Notes: generated from the sequence alone by a model not told the origin. 63,173 nt of DNA from Caulobacterales bacterium (GCA_016183935.1 JACPDR010000036.1:1-63173), one strand, 5' to 3'. Positions 35,050-43,924 are shown, counted from the stretch's first letter. Program-made: numbers and translations.

Positions 35050-35871
35050 ATGTACGAGACCCCCGAACTGGACGACGACGCCTTCGTCCGCACCCACGAG
35101 ATCCGCGTCCACGACGCCGAGGCCTTCGAGGGCATGCGCAAGGCCGGCCGCCTGGTCGCCGAGGCGCTCGACATGATCACCCCCTTCGTGGTGCCCGGCG
35201 TCACCACCGGCGAGATCGACGACCGCATCCGCGAATTCACCCTCGACCATGGCGCCCTGCCCGCCTGCCTCGGCTACAAGGGCTACGAGAAGACCGTCTG
35301 CACCTCGATCAATCACGTGGTCTGCCATGGCATACCGGGCGACAAGGTTCTCAAGGACGGCGACATCGTCAACATCGACCACACGGTCATCGTCGACGGC
35401 TGGCACGGCGACTCCAGTCGCATGTATCCCGTCGGCCAGATCAACGCCCGCGCAAGAAAGCTGATCGACGTCACCTATGACTCGCTTGAGGCGGGTCTCG
35501 CCGTGATCAAGCCCGGCGCCACCTTCGGCGACATCGGCTACGCCATCCAGCAGGTGGTCGAGGCCGCCCGCATGTCCGTCGTCCGCGATTTCTGCGGCCA
35601 CGGCATCGGCCGGCTGTTCCACGACAGCCCCAACGTCCTGCACTACGGCCGCCGCGGCGAGGGCGCGACGCTCAAACAGGGCATGTTCTTCACCGTCGAG
35701 CCGATGGTGAACCTCGGCAAGCCGCACGTGAAGGTTCTGTCCGACGGCTGGACCGCCGTGACCCGCGACAAGTCCCTGTCGGCCCAGTGCGAGCACTCCA
35801 TCGGCGTCACCGAAGACGGCGTCGAGATCTTCAGCGCCAGCCCGGCGGGGCTGTTCCGGCCGAAATTCTAG
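35050..35871 (+). CDS. map: type I methionine aminopeptidase
   Basis: 273 residues from ATG at 35050 (MYETPELDDDAFVR), with a purine-rich AAAGAGA just upstream; ATG 35008 inside sfsA is the alternative. It removes initiator Met. The metal ligands are all in place: NIDHTVIVDGWHGDSSRMY (two Asp), CGHGIGRLFHDSPNVLHYG (His), FFTVEPMVNLG (Glu) and SAQCEHSIGVTEDG (Glu). Length and motif spacing are normal for an alphaproteobacterial Map. Confidence 0.95.
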   Translation: MYETPELDDDAFVRTHEIRVHDAEAFEGMRKAGRLVAEALDMITPFVVPGVTTGEIDDRIREFTLDHGALPACLGYKGYEKTVCTSINHVVCHGIPGDKVLKDGDIVNIDHTVIVDGWHGDSSRMYPVGQINARARKLIDVTYDSLEAGLAVIKPGATFGDIGYAIQQVVEAARMSVVRDFCGHGIGRLFHDSPNVLHYGRRGEGATLKQGMFFTVEPMVNLGKPHVKVLSDGWTAVTRDKSLSAQCEHSIGVTEDGVEIFSASPAGLFRPKF

Positions 35872-35902
35872 GATAGGCTGCGCACGTCCCGAGGGGAGGC
35901 GC

Positions 35903-36634
35903 ATGCTCGAGCCGCCACCGGCCAGACCGAAGACGCCAAGCCGCACCTCCGGTCACCGCAACCGGCTGCGCGAGCGCGCGGCCAAGGGCGGCGTCGCCGC
36001 CCTGCCCGACTACGAGCTGCTGGAGCTGCTGCTGTTCCGCAGCGTGCCCTACAAGGACACCAAGCCGCTGGCCCGTGACCTGCTGGAGCGCTTCGGCGGC
36101 TTCGAGGGCATCGGCGCGGCCAGCCATGAAGCGATCGAGGACGCCGTGGCGCGGTCGCTCGGCTACCGGCCGGGAGCAGCCACGCGCGCCATCGCCCTGG
36201 ACCTGCAATTGATCTTCGACGTCACCCGGCGGGCGGCGAGGGAGCCCACCTCGGGACGGCCGGTGATCTCATCCTGGACGGCCCTGCTCAACTACGTTCG
36301 CGTGGCCCTCCAGCACGAGCCGCGCGAGCAGTTCCGGGTCCTATACCTCGACAACCGCAACCAGCTGATCCTCGACGAGATCCAGAATCGCGGCACCGTA
36401 GACCATGCCCCGGTCTATCCGCGCGAGGTGGTGCGGCGGGCGCTGGAGTTGTCGGCCAAGTCGATGATCATCGTCCACAACCATCCCTCGGGCGACCCGA
36501 CCCCGTCCCGTCCCGACATCGAGATGACCCGCCAGATCATCGAGGCCGCCCGCGCCCTCGAGGTGTCGGTGCATGACCACCTGATCGTCGGCCGCGATGG
36601 CGTGGCCAGTTTCAAGCAACTCGGCCTGATGTGA
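35903..36634 (+). CDS. radC: RadC/JAB1-type metalloprotein
   Basis: 243 residues. An N-terminal helix-hairpin-helix region (about 18-110, RLRERAAKGGVAALPDYELLELLLFRSVPYKDTKPLA) precedes the MPN/JAMM domain with IIVHNHPSGDPTPSRPD (His192, His194, Asp205) that would bind zinc. YPREVVRRALE is also typical. Despite the name it has no proven DNA-repair role; related proteins often occur on mobile elements, but here it lies among housekeeping genes. Confidence 0.92.
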   Translation: MLEPPPARPKTPSRTSGHRNRLRERAAKGGVAALPDYELLELLLFRSVPYKDTKPLARDLLERFGGFEGIGAASHEAIEDAVARSLGYRPGAATRAIALDLQLIFDVTRRAAREPTSGRPVISSWTALLNYVRVALQHEPREQFRVLYLDNRNQLILDEIQNRGTVDHAPVYPREVVRRALELSAKSMIIVHNHPSGDPTPSRPDIEMTRQIIEAARALEVSVHDHLIVGRDGVASFKQLGLM

Positions 36635-36646
36635 AGAGGAGGCGAC

Positions 36647-37207
36647 ATGTTACGAGCTCTGGCCCTTGCCTGCCTGTTGGCGCTGACCCCCGCGACCGTT
36701 CTGGCCCAGACGGCGCCGAACCCCGGCGCGGATGATTTCGATTGGGAAGTCGGGCTGTGGGACACCCACGTCGAAGTCCGCGGCCCCCTCGACGCCGATG
36801 CGCCCTGGACGGTGTTCGGTGGGACCTCCGATGTACGGCCGCTTTCACAGGGCCGCGCCAACACGGTTGATCTGTCGCTCGCAAACGCCGCTGGCGCCCG
36901 GGTCGAAGGCGTCGCGCTGAGACTCTTCAATCCGCGTTCCGGCCAATGGAGCATCAACTTCGCCAGCATGAACGACGGGATGCTCACAGCGCCGATCTAT
37001 GGCGGCTTCACAGACGGGCGCGGTGAGTTCTACGGGCAGGACACGATCGACGGGCGCGTCGTGATGGTGCGGTTCGTCATCTCCGATGTCACCGCCAATT
37101 CGGCCCGCTTCGTGCAATCCTGGTCAGCCGATGGCGGCCAGAGCTGGATTGATAATTGGGTCGCGACTGACACCCGGCGCACCGCAAATTCGGGCGGTGT
37201 TCACTAG
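36647..37207 (+). CDS. secreted protein of unknown function (DUF1579-like)
   Basis: 186 residues with a clear signal peptide (MLRALALACLLALTPATVLAQ, cleavage near 21) and GAGGAGG ribosome site. The mature part is beta-rich: FDWEVGLWDTHVEVRGPLDADAPWTVFGG, GQWSINFASMNDG and FYGQDTIDGRVVMVRFVISDV, resembling the calycin-like DUF1579 group of periplasmic proteins. It follows radC by 12 bp and may be coupled to it. No catalytic residues are evident. Confidence 0.75.
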   Translation: MLRALALACLLALTPATVLAQTAPNPGADDFDWEVGLWDTHVEVRGPLDADAPWTVFGGTSDVRPLSQGRANTVDLSLANAAGARVEGVALRLFNPRSGQWSINFASMNDGMLTAPIYGGFTDGRGEFYGQDTIDGRVVMVRFVISDVTANSARFVQSWSADGGQSWIDNWVATDTRRTANSGGVH

Positions 37208-37247
37208 CCGGTTCCAGTGCGGCCGGAAGCCGCGCTAAGAGTCGCCG

Positions 37248-38243
37248 ATGACCCCGACCCGCCGCTCCGTCCTGGCCTGCGCGCCTCTTTCCGCCCTGGC
37301 GGGGGGAGTCGCCGCCCAGGCCGCCGCTCCTGCGGTCATGGTCTCCACCTGGGATTTCGGCGCGGCCGCCAACGCGGCCGGTCTGGCGGTGCGGGCGGAT
37401 GGCGGCTCGGCGCTCGACATGGTCGAGGCGGGCGGGCGCGTGGCCGAGGCGGACGAGAGCAACAGTTCGGTCGGTCTCGGCGGTCTGCCCGACCGCGACG
37501 GTCGGGTGACGCTGGACGCCTGCGTCATGACCTGGGCCGGCGACATCGGCGCCGTCTGCGCGCTGGAGGACGTAGTCCACGCCGTCTCGGTGGCGCGCCG
37601 GGTGATGGAGCGCACGCCGCACACCATGCTGGCCGGCGAGGGCGCCCGGACCTTCGCCGTCGAGCAGGGGTTCGAGACGCGCGACTTGCTGACCCCGCGC
37701 GCCGAGGCGGCCTGGCGGGAATGGTTGAAGACCGCCGACTACGCCCCGCGCATCAACAGCGAGAACGCCGGCTGGGGCGGCCGGCCCGGCGGCCCGGGCA
37801 ACCACGACACCATCGGCCTGCTGGCCATTGACGCCGCCCATCGCATGGCCGGGGCGTGCACCACCTCCGGCATGGCCTTCAAGATGCGCGGCCGGGTCGG
37901 CGACAGCCCCCTGATCGGGGCCGGCCTCTATGTCGACGACGAGGTCGGCGGCGCCACCGCCACCGGCGTCGGCGAGGACGTCGTCCGCGTGGCGGGCTCG
38001 CACGCAGTGGTGGAAGGCATGCGCGCGGGCCTTGCCCCCGCCGCTGCCTGCCGCCGCGTCATCGAACGGCTGGCCCGGCTGCGCGGCGCCAGGGTCGCGG
38101 GTTCGCAGGTGGCTCTGCTGGCCATGGACAAACAGGGCGGCGTCGGAGGGTTCGCGCTTCAGCCCGGCTTCACCTACGCTGTCATCGACGCCGCCGGCCG
38201 CACCCGCATCGAGCGCGCCGGAGCCCTGTTCGAGACGCCATGA
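37248..38243 (+). CDS. glycosylasparaginase/isoaspartyl peptidase-type Ntn hydrolase
   Basis: 331 residues. It starts with a Tat-like signal (TPTRRSVLACAPLSALAGG) and continues with MVSTWDFGAAANAAG, LDMVEAGGRVAEADES, VGLGGLPDRDGRVTLDA and GAVCALEDVVHAVSVARRVME, the aspartylglucosaminidase pattern. Autocleavage would occur before Thr188 in GNHDTIGLLAID to free the catalytic Thr; the beta chain has GRVGDSPLIGAGLYVD. It probably hydrolyses N-glycan-type or beta-aspartyl amides in the periplasm. Overlaps the GNAT gene by 4 bp. Confidence 0.9.
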   Translation: MTPTRRSVLACAPLSALAGGVAAQAAAPAVMVSTWDFGAAANAAGLAVRADGGSALDMVEAGGRVAEADESNSSVGLGGLPDRDGRVTLDACVMTWAGDIGAVCALEDVVHAVSVARRVMERTPHTMLAGEGARTFAVEQGFETRDLLTPRAEAAWREWLKTADYAPRINSENAGWGGRPGGPGNHDTIGLLAIDAAHRMAGACTTSGMAFKMRGRVGDSPLIGAGLYVDDEVGGATATGVGEDVVRVAGSHAVVEGMRAGLAPAAACRRVIERLARLRGARVAGSQVALLAMDKQGGVGGFALQPGFTYAVIDAAGRTRIERAGALFETP

Positions 38244-38758
38244 CCAGCACCCTGATCACCGAACGCCTGACCCTGACCCCGGTGGACGTCGCCGACTACG
38301 ACGACCTCAAGCGTCTGTGGGCGGACCCGGCCTTCGTCCGGCACATCTTTCCCGAACCTCTGACCAGCGAGGACGTCTGGTTCAGGTTGCTGCGCGATAT
38401 CGGCCACTGGGAGGCGCTCGGCCACGGCAACTGGACCGTCCGGCTCAAGGATACGGGCGAATACGTCGGCAGCGTCGGCGTGCTGGACTTCCACCGCGTG
38501 CTCGACCCGCCCTTCGACGCCCCCGAACTCGGCTGGGGCGTCAACCCGCGCTTCCAGGGCCAGGGCATGGCCTTCGAGGCGCTGTCGGCCGCGCTGGCCT
38601 GGTGCGACGACGCCCTGAACGCCCCGCGCACGGTGTGCATGATCTCGCCCGACAACGCCCCCTCGATCGCCCTTGCGACGCGCGCCGGCTACGCGCCCTA
38701 TATCGAGACGACCTACAAGGGCGAGCCGGTGGTCCTGTTCGAGCGACTGGCCGCCTGA
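38240..38758 (+). CDS. GNAT family N-acetyltransferase (RimJ/RimL-like)
   Basis: 172 residues from ATG at 38240, whose ATGA overlaps the previous stop. LITERLTLTPVDVADYDDLKRLWADP is a RimJ/RimL-type N-terminus; the acetyl-CoA segment is GWGVNPRFQGQGMAFEAL, then TVCMISPDNAPSIALATRAGY and a final strand. The substrate is unknown (protein N-termini or small amines). An open frame runs in upstream through the asparaginase gene but is a shadow. Confidence 0.88.
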   Translation: MTSTLITERLTLTPVDVADYDDLKRLWADPAFVRHIFPEPLTSEDVWFRLLRDIGHWEALGHGNWTVRLKDTGEYVGSVGVLDFHRVLDPPFDAPELGWGVNPRFQGQGMAFEALSAALAWCDDALNAPRTVCMISPDNAPSIALATRAGYAPYIETTYKGEPVVLFERLAA

Positions 38759-38821
38759 GCGTAGCCGGACATTAAGGTTTCCGCGCCATTCTGCCCGGCA
38801 AATCCGGAGACCGCCCGCCCC

Positions 38822-39061
38822 ATGCCCATGCCTGTCGAAGAGCTTCGCGGCCATCTGACCGAAGCCTTTCCCGACGCCGAGATCGTCATCGACGATCTGG
38901 CCGGCGACGGCGACCACTATCGCGCCCGCATCGTCTCGACGGCGTTCGCGGGCCTGCCCCGGGTGCGTCAGCACCAGCTCGTCTATGCGGCGCTGAAGGG
39001 CAAGATGGGCGGCGAACTGCACGCACTGGCGCTCGAAACCTCGGCCCCGGCAGGAGACTGA
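38822..39061 (+). CDS. BolA/IbaG family protein
   Basis: 79 residues. VEELRGHLTEAFPDAEIVIDDLAGDGDHYRARIVSTAF plus GLPRVRQHQLVYAALKGKMGGELHALAL is the BolA fold with the conserved FxG-xxRVxxHxxVY-like motif. BolA proteins bind monothiol glutaredoxins with a shared [2Fe-2S] cluster; a CGFS glutaredoxin lies 1 kb downstream on the same strand, which supports that partnership. No Cys in this copy, as in class I BolA. Confidence 0.9.
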   Translation: MPMPVEELRGHLTEAFPDAEIVIDDLAGDGDHYRARIVSTAFAGLPRVRQHQLVYAALKGKMGGELHALALETSAPAGD

Positions 39062-39063
39062 AC

Positions 39064-39981
39064 ATGCGCTACCGTCCCTTCGGACCGGCGGGTCAGGCGG
39101 TTTCGGCGCTGACGCTGAGCCTGGGCCCGCGCGACATCGCCCACGGCCCCGAGGCGGGGCGTGAGCTGATCTATTCGGCGCTGGAAGCCGGCATCAACAG
39201 CTACCGTCTCGAAACCGCCGACCCGGTGCTGGCGGAAATTCTCGGCCAGGCGCTGAAACACGTCGACCGCAAGCTGGTCCAGGTCTCCCTGACCCTCGGC
39301 GCCGGCGACGGCCGCCGCGGCTCGGACCGCGACTTTTCGGCCGAAGGCATCACCTCCGCCATCGACCGGGCGCTGAACATCTCGGGCCTGGGCTGGTTCG
39401 ATCTGGCCATCCTCGACGAGCCGGCCGACCATGAGCTGCCGCAACCGACCCTCAGCGCCCTCAAGGCCCTGCGCGCCAGCGAACGGATTCGTCTGCTGGG
39501 CATTTCCGGCGAGGGCGCGGTGATGGACACCTACGTCTCGACCGGCGCCTTCGATGTGCTGGCAACGCCCTTCCACGTCAATTCGCCGTGGCAGATTCGC
39601 TCGCGCCTGCGCGCCGCTCAGGAAGCGGACATGGCCATCTTCGTCTATGGCTACTTCCCCGAGAGCCTCGACACGGCGAAGAAGGCCGCCGCCGTGCATC
39701 AGCCCAAGAAGGGGCTGTTCGGCTTCGGCGGCCCGAAGACGAAGGACAATCCGCTGGCCCACGCCGGCACCTTCGCCTTCCTGCACCGCACCAACAACTG
39801 GCCGGCCGAGGCTATCTGCCTGGCCTACGCCCTGACCGATCCGTCGGTGTCCAGCGTGCTGATCCGGGCCAGCGACATGGAGCGGCTGAACATGCTGGCC
39901 ATGGTGCCCGACCGCGACATGCCGCCGGGCCTCGCCGCCCAGATCGAGATGGCCCGTGTGGCCGGCGCCAAGGCCGCCTAG
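39064..39981 (+). CDS. aldo/keto reductase-like protein, probably degenerate
   Basis: 305 residues, 2 bp after bolA. The TIM-barrel AKR outline is visible: MRYRPFGPAGQAVSALTLSLG, LIYSALEAGINSYRLETAD, LGQALKHVDRKLVQVS, GLGWFDLAILDEP, LKALRASERIRLLGISG. The usual catalytic set (Asp in G-x-x-x-x-DTA, Tyr, Lys, His) is not intact: the Asp position reads SYRLETAD and no YG..E...G Tyr motif follows. It may be a non-catalytic AKR fold associated with the bolA/grxD group. Possible extra function as scaffold is inference. Confidence 0.75.
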   Translation: MRYRPFGPAGQAVSALTLSLGPRDIAHGPEAGRELIYSALEAGINSYRLETADPVLAEILGQALKHVDRKLVQVSLTLGAGDGRRGSDRDFSAEGITSAIDRALNISGLGWFDLAILDEPADHELPQPTLSALKALRASERIRLLGISGEGAVMDTYVSTGAFDVLATPFHVNSPWQIRSRLRAAQEADMAIFVYGYFPESLDTAKKAAAVHQPKKGLFGFGGPKTKDNPLAHAGTFAFLHRTNNWPAEAICLAYALTDPSVSSVLIRASDMERLNMLAMVPDRDMPPGLAAQIEMARVAGAKAA

Positions 39982-40007
39982 GACACAGACCGGGACCTTT
40001 CGGCGCC

Positions 40008-40036
40008 TTGACCCGGCCACCTTGGGACCCTAGCTG
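40008..40036 (+). promoter_or_regulatory. possible sigma-70 promoter upstream of grxD
   Basis: TTGACC at 40008-40013, 17-bp spacer, TAGCTG at 40031-40036, 28 bp before the grxD GTG. The -35 is good; the -10 is moderate. Confidence 0.35.
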
Positions 40037-40063
40037 ACGGCCTTCATCGAAAGGCCCGCATCC

Positions 40064-40417
40064 GTGACCGATCAAGCCGTCGCCGCCAATCCCGTCCACG
40101 CCTTCATCGCCGACACGGTGAAGCAGCATGACGTCGTCCTGTTCATGAAGGGCACGCCCGACGCGCCGCGCTGCGGCTTCTCCTCCCTGGCGGTGCAGAT
40201 CCTCGACCACGTGGGCGCGCCCTTCGTCGGCGTCGACGTGCTGCAGGACGAGGGCCTGCGCGAGGGGGTCAAGACCTTCAGCGACTGGCCGACCATTCCC
40301 CAGCTCTATGTGAAGGGCGAGTTCGTCGGCGGCTCCGACATCGTGCGCGAGATGTTCAACGCCGGCGAGTTGCAGACCCTGCTGGCCGACAAGGGCGTCC
40401 CGCTCGGCGACGCCTGA
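40064..40417 (+). CDS. grxD: monothiol glutaredoxin, Grx4/GrxD type
   Basis: 117 residues from GTG at 40064. The CGFS active-site motif (Cys37) is in MKGTPDAPRCGFSSLAVQIL. Further hallmarks are TFSDWPTIPQLYVKGEFVGGSDIV, the glutathione-binding WP.IPQ and GG.DI. This class carries [2Fe-2S] clusters and works with BolA (38822-39061). The stop overlaps the next start (TGATG). Confidence 0.95.
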   Translation: MTDQAVAANPVHAFIADTVKQHDVVLFMKGTPDAPRCGFSSLAVQILDHVGAPFVGVDVLQDEGLREGVKTFSDWPTIPQLYVKGEFVGGSDIVREMFNAGELQTLLADKGVPLGDA

Positions 40418-40845
40418 TGGCTAGGGCCCAGCTGGAACCCCGGGCCGACCGCGAGATCTTCGTCGTTCCGCTGGAGGTCCGACCCGGGCACATCGACGAC
40501 AACGGCCACGTCAACAACGTCGTCTATGTCGGTTGGCTGCAGGACGCCGGCACCGCCCACTGGAACGCCCGCTTCGATCCCGAGGCCCGCGCCCGCTGGT
40601 CGTGGGTCGCGGTCCGGCACGAGATCGACTATCTCCGCCCGCTGCCCCCCGACGCCGTCGGCGTGAAGGCCCGCACCTGGGTTGGCGACCCGCACGGCCC
40701 GCGCTTCAACCGCTATGTCCGCATCGAGGACGGCGAGGGCCGGCTGTGCGCCCAAGGCGTCTCGGAATGGGTGCTGGTCGACGCCGTCACCATGCGGCCC
40801 CACCGTATCCCGGCGGCCCTGCTGCCGCCGTTCGAGGCGCGCTGA
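40417..40845 (+). CDS. acyl-CoA thioesterase, 4HBT hotdog fold
   Basis: 142 residues. REIFVVPLEVRPGHIDDNGHVNNVVYVGWLQDAGTAHW contains the 4HBT catalytic Asp followed by GHVNN; WVAVRHEIDYLRPLPPDAVGVKART and SEWVLVDAVTMRPHRIP match YbgC/YbaW-like thioesterases. Substrate presumably short acyl-CoA. It starts inside the grxD stop codon. Confidence 0.88.
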   Translation: MARAQLEPRADREIFVVPLEVRPGHIDDNGHVNNVVYVGWLQDAGTAHWNARFDPEARARWSWVAVRHEIDYLRPLPPDAVGVKARTWVGDPHGPRFNRYVRIEDGEGRLCAQGVSEWVLVDAVTMRPHRIPAALLPPFEAR

Positions 40846-40849
40846 GGGA

Positions 40850-41248
40850 TCAGCCGCGCGGCAGCTGGTAGGGGTTCTCGACCGAGACCCGGCTGCCCGG
40901 CGCCAGCCCCATCTCCTGGAAGCTCCAGCGCATCTCCACGCCCTCGGCGCGGGGCTGGAGGCAGCGGTCTTCCTTGAGGCGGCGCAGGGTGATCACCGAG
41001 GCGTCCCCGGCGCGCCGCACCACCGGCGTCAGGTCCGCCTTCTGGGTGCAGCCGTTCGAACTGACCCAGAACACAGCCTGGTCCTGCACGATGGCGGCGG
41101 CGTGGACCGGCTCGATCTGCCCCGGCGAGTCGACGGCTTGGGCGACTTCGGTCGTCGAAAACCGGTCGGTGAACCGGTCCACCAGCGCGCAGCCCGGCAG
41201 GGTGGCGGCCAGCAACAGCGCGCCGGAGAGCGTGACGATCCGTTTCAT
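40850..41248 (-). CDS. small lipoprotein of unknown function
   Basis: 132 residues. MKRIVTLSGALLLAATLPGCALVDRF is a lipoprotein signal with lipobox LPGC near 17-20. The mature part has two Cys (SSNGCTQKADLTPVV; EDRCLQPRAEGV), a likely disulfide, and a VTLRRLKEDRC core seen in small Caulobacterales periplasmic proteins. I cannot assign a family. It converges on the thioesterase with 4 bp between stops. Confidence 0.7.
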   Translation of the reverse strand: MKRIVTLSGALLLAATLPGCALVDRFTDRFSTTEVAQAVDSPGQIEPVHAAAIVQDQAVFWVSSNGCTQKADLTPVVRRAGDASVITLRRLKEDRCLQPRAEGVEMRWSFQEMGLAPGSRVSVENPYQLPRG

Positions 41249-41333
41249 TCCCGGCCTCCCGCGCCGAAATCCTGAACGCGCCCAATGTGCGCCTGTTCGC
41301 CGGTCAAGAAAACCCCGGCCTGAAAGCAGAAAA

Positions 41334-41353
41334 GCCCCGGATTGCTCCGGGGC
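41334..41353 (-). terminator. rpsD terminator
   Basis: GCCCCGGA (41334-41341), loop TTGC, TCCGGGGC (41346-41353): perfect 8-bp stem. On the minus strand it is followed by TTTTCTGC, the expected T tract, 50 bp after the rpsD stop. Confidence 0.85.
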
Positions 41354-41401
41354 CCTTCAAACCGTGTGCGGCTCAAACAGCCGGGCGCGCGATCGTCGAA
41401 C

Positions 41402-42019
41402 TTAGGACGAGTAGTATTCGACGACCAGGTTCGGCTCCATCTTCACCGGGAACGGCACGTCGGCCAGTTCCGGCACGCGGACGTAACGGACCGAGAAGCC
41501 GCGGTCGCCCAGTTCCAGATAGTCGGGAACATCACGCTCCGACGACTGCTGGGCTTCGATCACCAGCGCCATGGCGCGGGACTTTTCCTTGACCTCGATG
41601 ACCTGGCCCGGTTTGACCCGGTACGAGGCGATGTCGACCTTCTTGCCGTCGACGGTCACGTGGCCGTGGCTGACGAACTGGCGGGCGGCCCAGACGGTCG
41701 GGACGAATTTGGCGCGATAGACGATGGCGTCCAGGCGCGACTCCAGCAGGCCGATCAGGTTCTCGGAGCTGTTGCCCTTGCGGCGCGAGGCTTCTTCATA
41801 CGTCGCCGAGAACTGCTTCTCGGTGATGTTGCCGTAGTAGCCCTTCAGCTTCTGCTTGGCCTTCAGCTGCAGGCCGAAGTCCGAGACTTTCGACTTGCGG
41901 CGCTGGCCGTGCTGGCCGGGGCCGTAGGAACGCTTGTTGACCGGGGATTTCGAGCGGCCCCACAGGTTTTCACCCATGACCCGATCGAGTTTGTACTTGG
42001 CGCTGTGGCGCTTGGACAT
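41402..42019 (-). CDS. rpsD: 30S ribosomal protein S4
   Basis: 205 residues, the normal S4 length. [21 protein letters not shown] begins the zinc-free (C-) type; the S4 RNA-binding domain has [48 protein letters not shown]4 nucleates 30S assembly. It is a single-gene unit here. A hairpin at 42047-42068 sits in the leader, where S4 autoregulation in other bacteria acts. Confidence 0.97.
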   Translation of the reverse strand: MSKRHSAKYKLDRVMGENLWGRSKSPVNKRSYGPGQHGQRRKSKVSDFGLQLKAKQKLKGYYGNITEKQFSATYEEASRRKGNSSENLIGLLESRLDAIVYRAKFVPTVWAARQFVSHGHVTVDGKKVDIASYRVKPGQVIEVKEKSRAMALVIEAQQSSERDVPDYLELGDRGFSVRYVRVPELADVPFPVKMEPNLVVEYYSS

Positions 42020-42046
42020 AAGTCACTCTCAATATGATGCGGCCCG

Positions 42047-42068
42047 GTCCCTCCCCAACTGGAGGGAC
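42047..42068. promoter_or_regulatory. leader hairpin upstream of rpsD
   Basis: GTCCCTCC (42047-42054), loop CCAACT, GGAGGGAC (42061-42068): perfect 8-bp stem, 28-49 nt upstream of the rpsD ATG. It also lies 99 bp after the stop of the metallo-hydrolase gene, so it could instead end that transcript. Confidence 0.45.
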
Positions 42069-42166
42069 GATCTCAACGGCGGTCCACGCATCGTCCGTAG
42101 TGGATCACGCAACGCGGCGAGCCGGTGGCGTGAAGGCGGGGCTTATGACGGCCCCTATCCCCGGAG

Positions 42167-43117
42167 TCAAGGCTGGTGGGGGGCCTCGGGCACCCATACG
42201 AAGCCGTCGTCCCGGCGCTGGAACCGGCCGACTCCCGGGAAGGGGAAATGCACGCCGTAGATCCGCTGGGTCCCGGACGCGCCGCGTTCCAGCAGGCCCT
42301 GCCGCGTCGTCACCGCCGCCGCGCTGTCGCTGTCCCAGGCGTTCCGCCACTCGGGCCGCTGAACCGAGATGATCGAACTGTGCATCGCGTCGCCGATATA
42401 GAGCAGCCGGTCGTCGCCCGACTCGATCTCATAGCCGCTGTGCCCCGGCGTATGACCGGCCAACGGGACCGCGCGGATCGACGGCGTGACCTGCGCGCCC
42501 GGCGCGAAGGGTTCGACCTTGGGCGTGATGGCGGCCAGCAGCGCGCCCGCCCCGGCCTCGGCCGCGCCCGCCTGGGCGAAGGTCCACTCCGGCGCGCTCA
42601 TCCGGATAACGGCATTGGGGAAGGTCAACCGGCCGTCGGCCCCGGCCAGCCCGCCCACGTGGTCGCCATGGGCGTGGGATATCAGCACGTCCGTGACCTG
42701 CGACGGCTCCACGCCGGCCGCTCTCAGCGAGGCGACCAGCTTGCCTTCGGTCCCCATCTGCCCGCCGGCGCCGGCGTCGATCAGCACCACCCGCTCGCCG
42801 TCTCGCACCAGCAGCGGCTGGATCGACAGGTGGATGGTTCCATCGGTGACGCCCGCCGCGGTCAGCAGGGCCGACACCTCCGCGGTGTTGGTCCACGGGC
42901 TCATCTCCGCATTCCCGGCCGGAACGTTCAGGGTCCCGTCCCTCACGGCGGTCGCCTCCAGGGTCCCGATGCGAACGGCGCTGACGTCAGGGCTGACGGG
43001 CGCGGCCGGCGCGGCGCGGTCGCCCGGCGCCGTCTGGGCCTCGGGTGAACAGGCTCCGACGCCCATCAGGGTGGCCAGCATCAGGCCCGCGGCGGCGATT
43101 TTGAATGATGGCGTCAT
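42167..43117 (-). CDS. MBL-fold metallo-hydrolase, lipoprotein
   Basis: 316 residues. The signal peptide MTPSFKIAAAGLMLATLMGVGAC ends at a lipobox Cys. Zinc ligands: SHAHGDHVGGLAG (HxHxDH), LAGHTPGHSGY (His) and IGDAMHSS (Asp), with a final GVHFPFPGVGRF His. The layout follows the AHL-lactonase/MBL-hydrolase secreted group, so the substrate could be a lactone; not provable here. It lies between rpsD and the superoxide dismutase on the minus strand. Confidence 0.88.
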   Translation of the reverse strand: MTPSFKIAAAGLMLATLMGVGACSPEAQTAPGDRAAPAAPVSPDVSAVRIGTLEATAVRDGTLNVPAGNAEMSPWTNTAEVSALLTAAGVTDGTIHLSIQPLLVRDGERVVLIDAGAGGQMGTEGKLVASLRAAGVEPSQVTDVLISHAHGDHVGGLAGADGRLTFPNAVIRMSAPEWTFAQAGAAEAGAGALLAAITPKVEPFAPGAQVTPSIRAVPLAGHTPGHSGYEIESGDDRLLYIGDAMHSSIISVQRPEWRNAWDSDSAAAVTTRQGLLERGASGTQRIYGVHFPFPGVGRFQRRDDGFVWVPEAPHQP

Positions 43118-43221
43118 CGGCTTGCCCTCCCGAAGTCAACAGTCGATGACGTAAATAGGGCAATTTCGGGTCGCCGCCAGTCCGTCGCCGTGAAGAATCC
43201 ACGACGACGGGCTGCGACAAA

Positions 43222-43836
43222 TCAGGCCGTGGCGGCCGCGAACAGTTCGTTGGCCTTGTTCCAGTTCACCACCGTCCAGAACGCCTTCAGATAGTCGGCC
43301 CGGCGGTTCTGGTACTTCAGGTAATAGGCGTGCTCCCAGACGTCGGCGGCCAGCACCACGTCGCCCTTCTCGTCGGCCACGTCCATCAGCGGATTGTCCT
43401 GGTTCGGCGTCGAACTCACCTTGAGTTTTCCGTTCTGCACGATCAGCCAGGCCCAGCCCGAGCCGAACTGGCCGGCGCCGGCGGCGTTGAAGGCCTCCTT
43501 GAACTTGTCCATTCCACCGAGATCGCGGTCGATGGCGGCGGCCAGTTCGGCCGACGGCTGGCCGACCTTGTCGGCGGGGGCCAGCAGTTCCCAGAACAGG
43601 CTGTGATTCCAGTGCCCGCCGCCGTTGTTGCGCACGGCCTTGGGGGCCTTGGAGATCGAGGCGAACAGCTCTTCCAGCGACTTGCCTTGCAGGCTGCCAT
43701 CCGCGTCGATCGCCTTGTTCAGGTTGTCGACATAGGTCTGGTGGTGCTTGTCGTGGTGGAAGGTCATCGTCTCCTTGTCGATGGCCGGCTCCAGCGCGTC
43801 ATAGGCATACGGGAGGGGCGGAAGCGTAAAGGCCAT
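43222..43836 (-). CDS. superoxide dismutase (Mn/Fe type)
   Basis: 204 residues from ATG at 43836, preceded by AAGGAGCC. Metal ligands: [15 protein letters not shown] (His27), [12 protein letters not shown] (His), and [18 protein letters not shown] (Asp, His). The pattern [10 protein letters not shown] together with [12 protein letters not shown] (Gln in the C-terminal half) suits a Mn or cambialistic enzyme better than a strict Fe enzyme, but metal use should be measured. It converts superoxide to peroxide and oxygen in the cytoplasm. Confidence 0.93.
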   Translation of the reverse strand: MAFTLPPLPYAYDALEPAIDKETMTFHHDKHHQTYVDNLNKAIDADGSLQGKSLEELFASISKAPKAVRNNGGGHWNHSLFWELLAPADKVGQPSAELAAAIDRDLGGMDKFKEAFNAAGAGQFGSGWAWLIVQNGKLKVSSTPNQDNPLMDVADEKGDVVLAADVWEHAYYLKYQNRRADYLKAFWTVVNWNKANELFAAATA

Positions 43837-43924
43837 GGGGAGGCTCCTTCGACAGGGTTTCGGATAGCGCACATCTAGGCGCCCGCGCGCCAAACCCAAG
43901 CCCGGCGGTCGAGTTCCGTTACGC

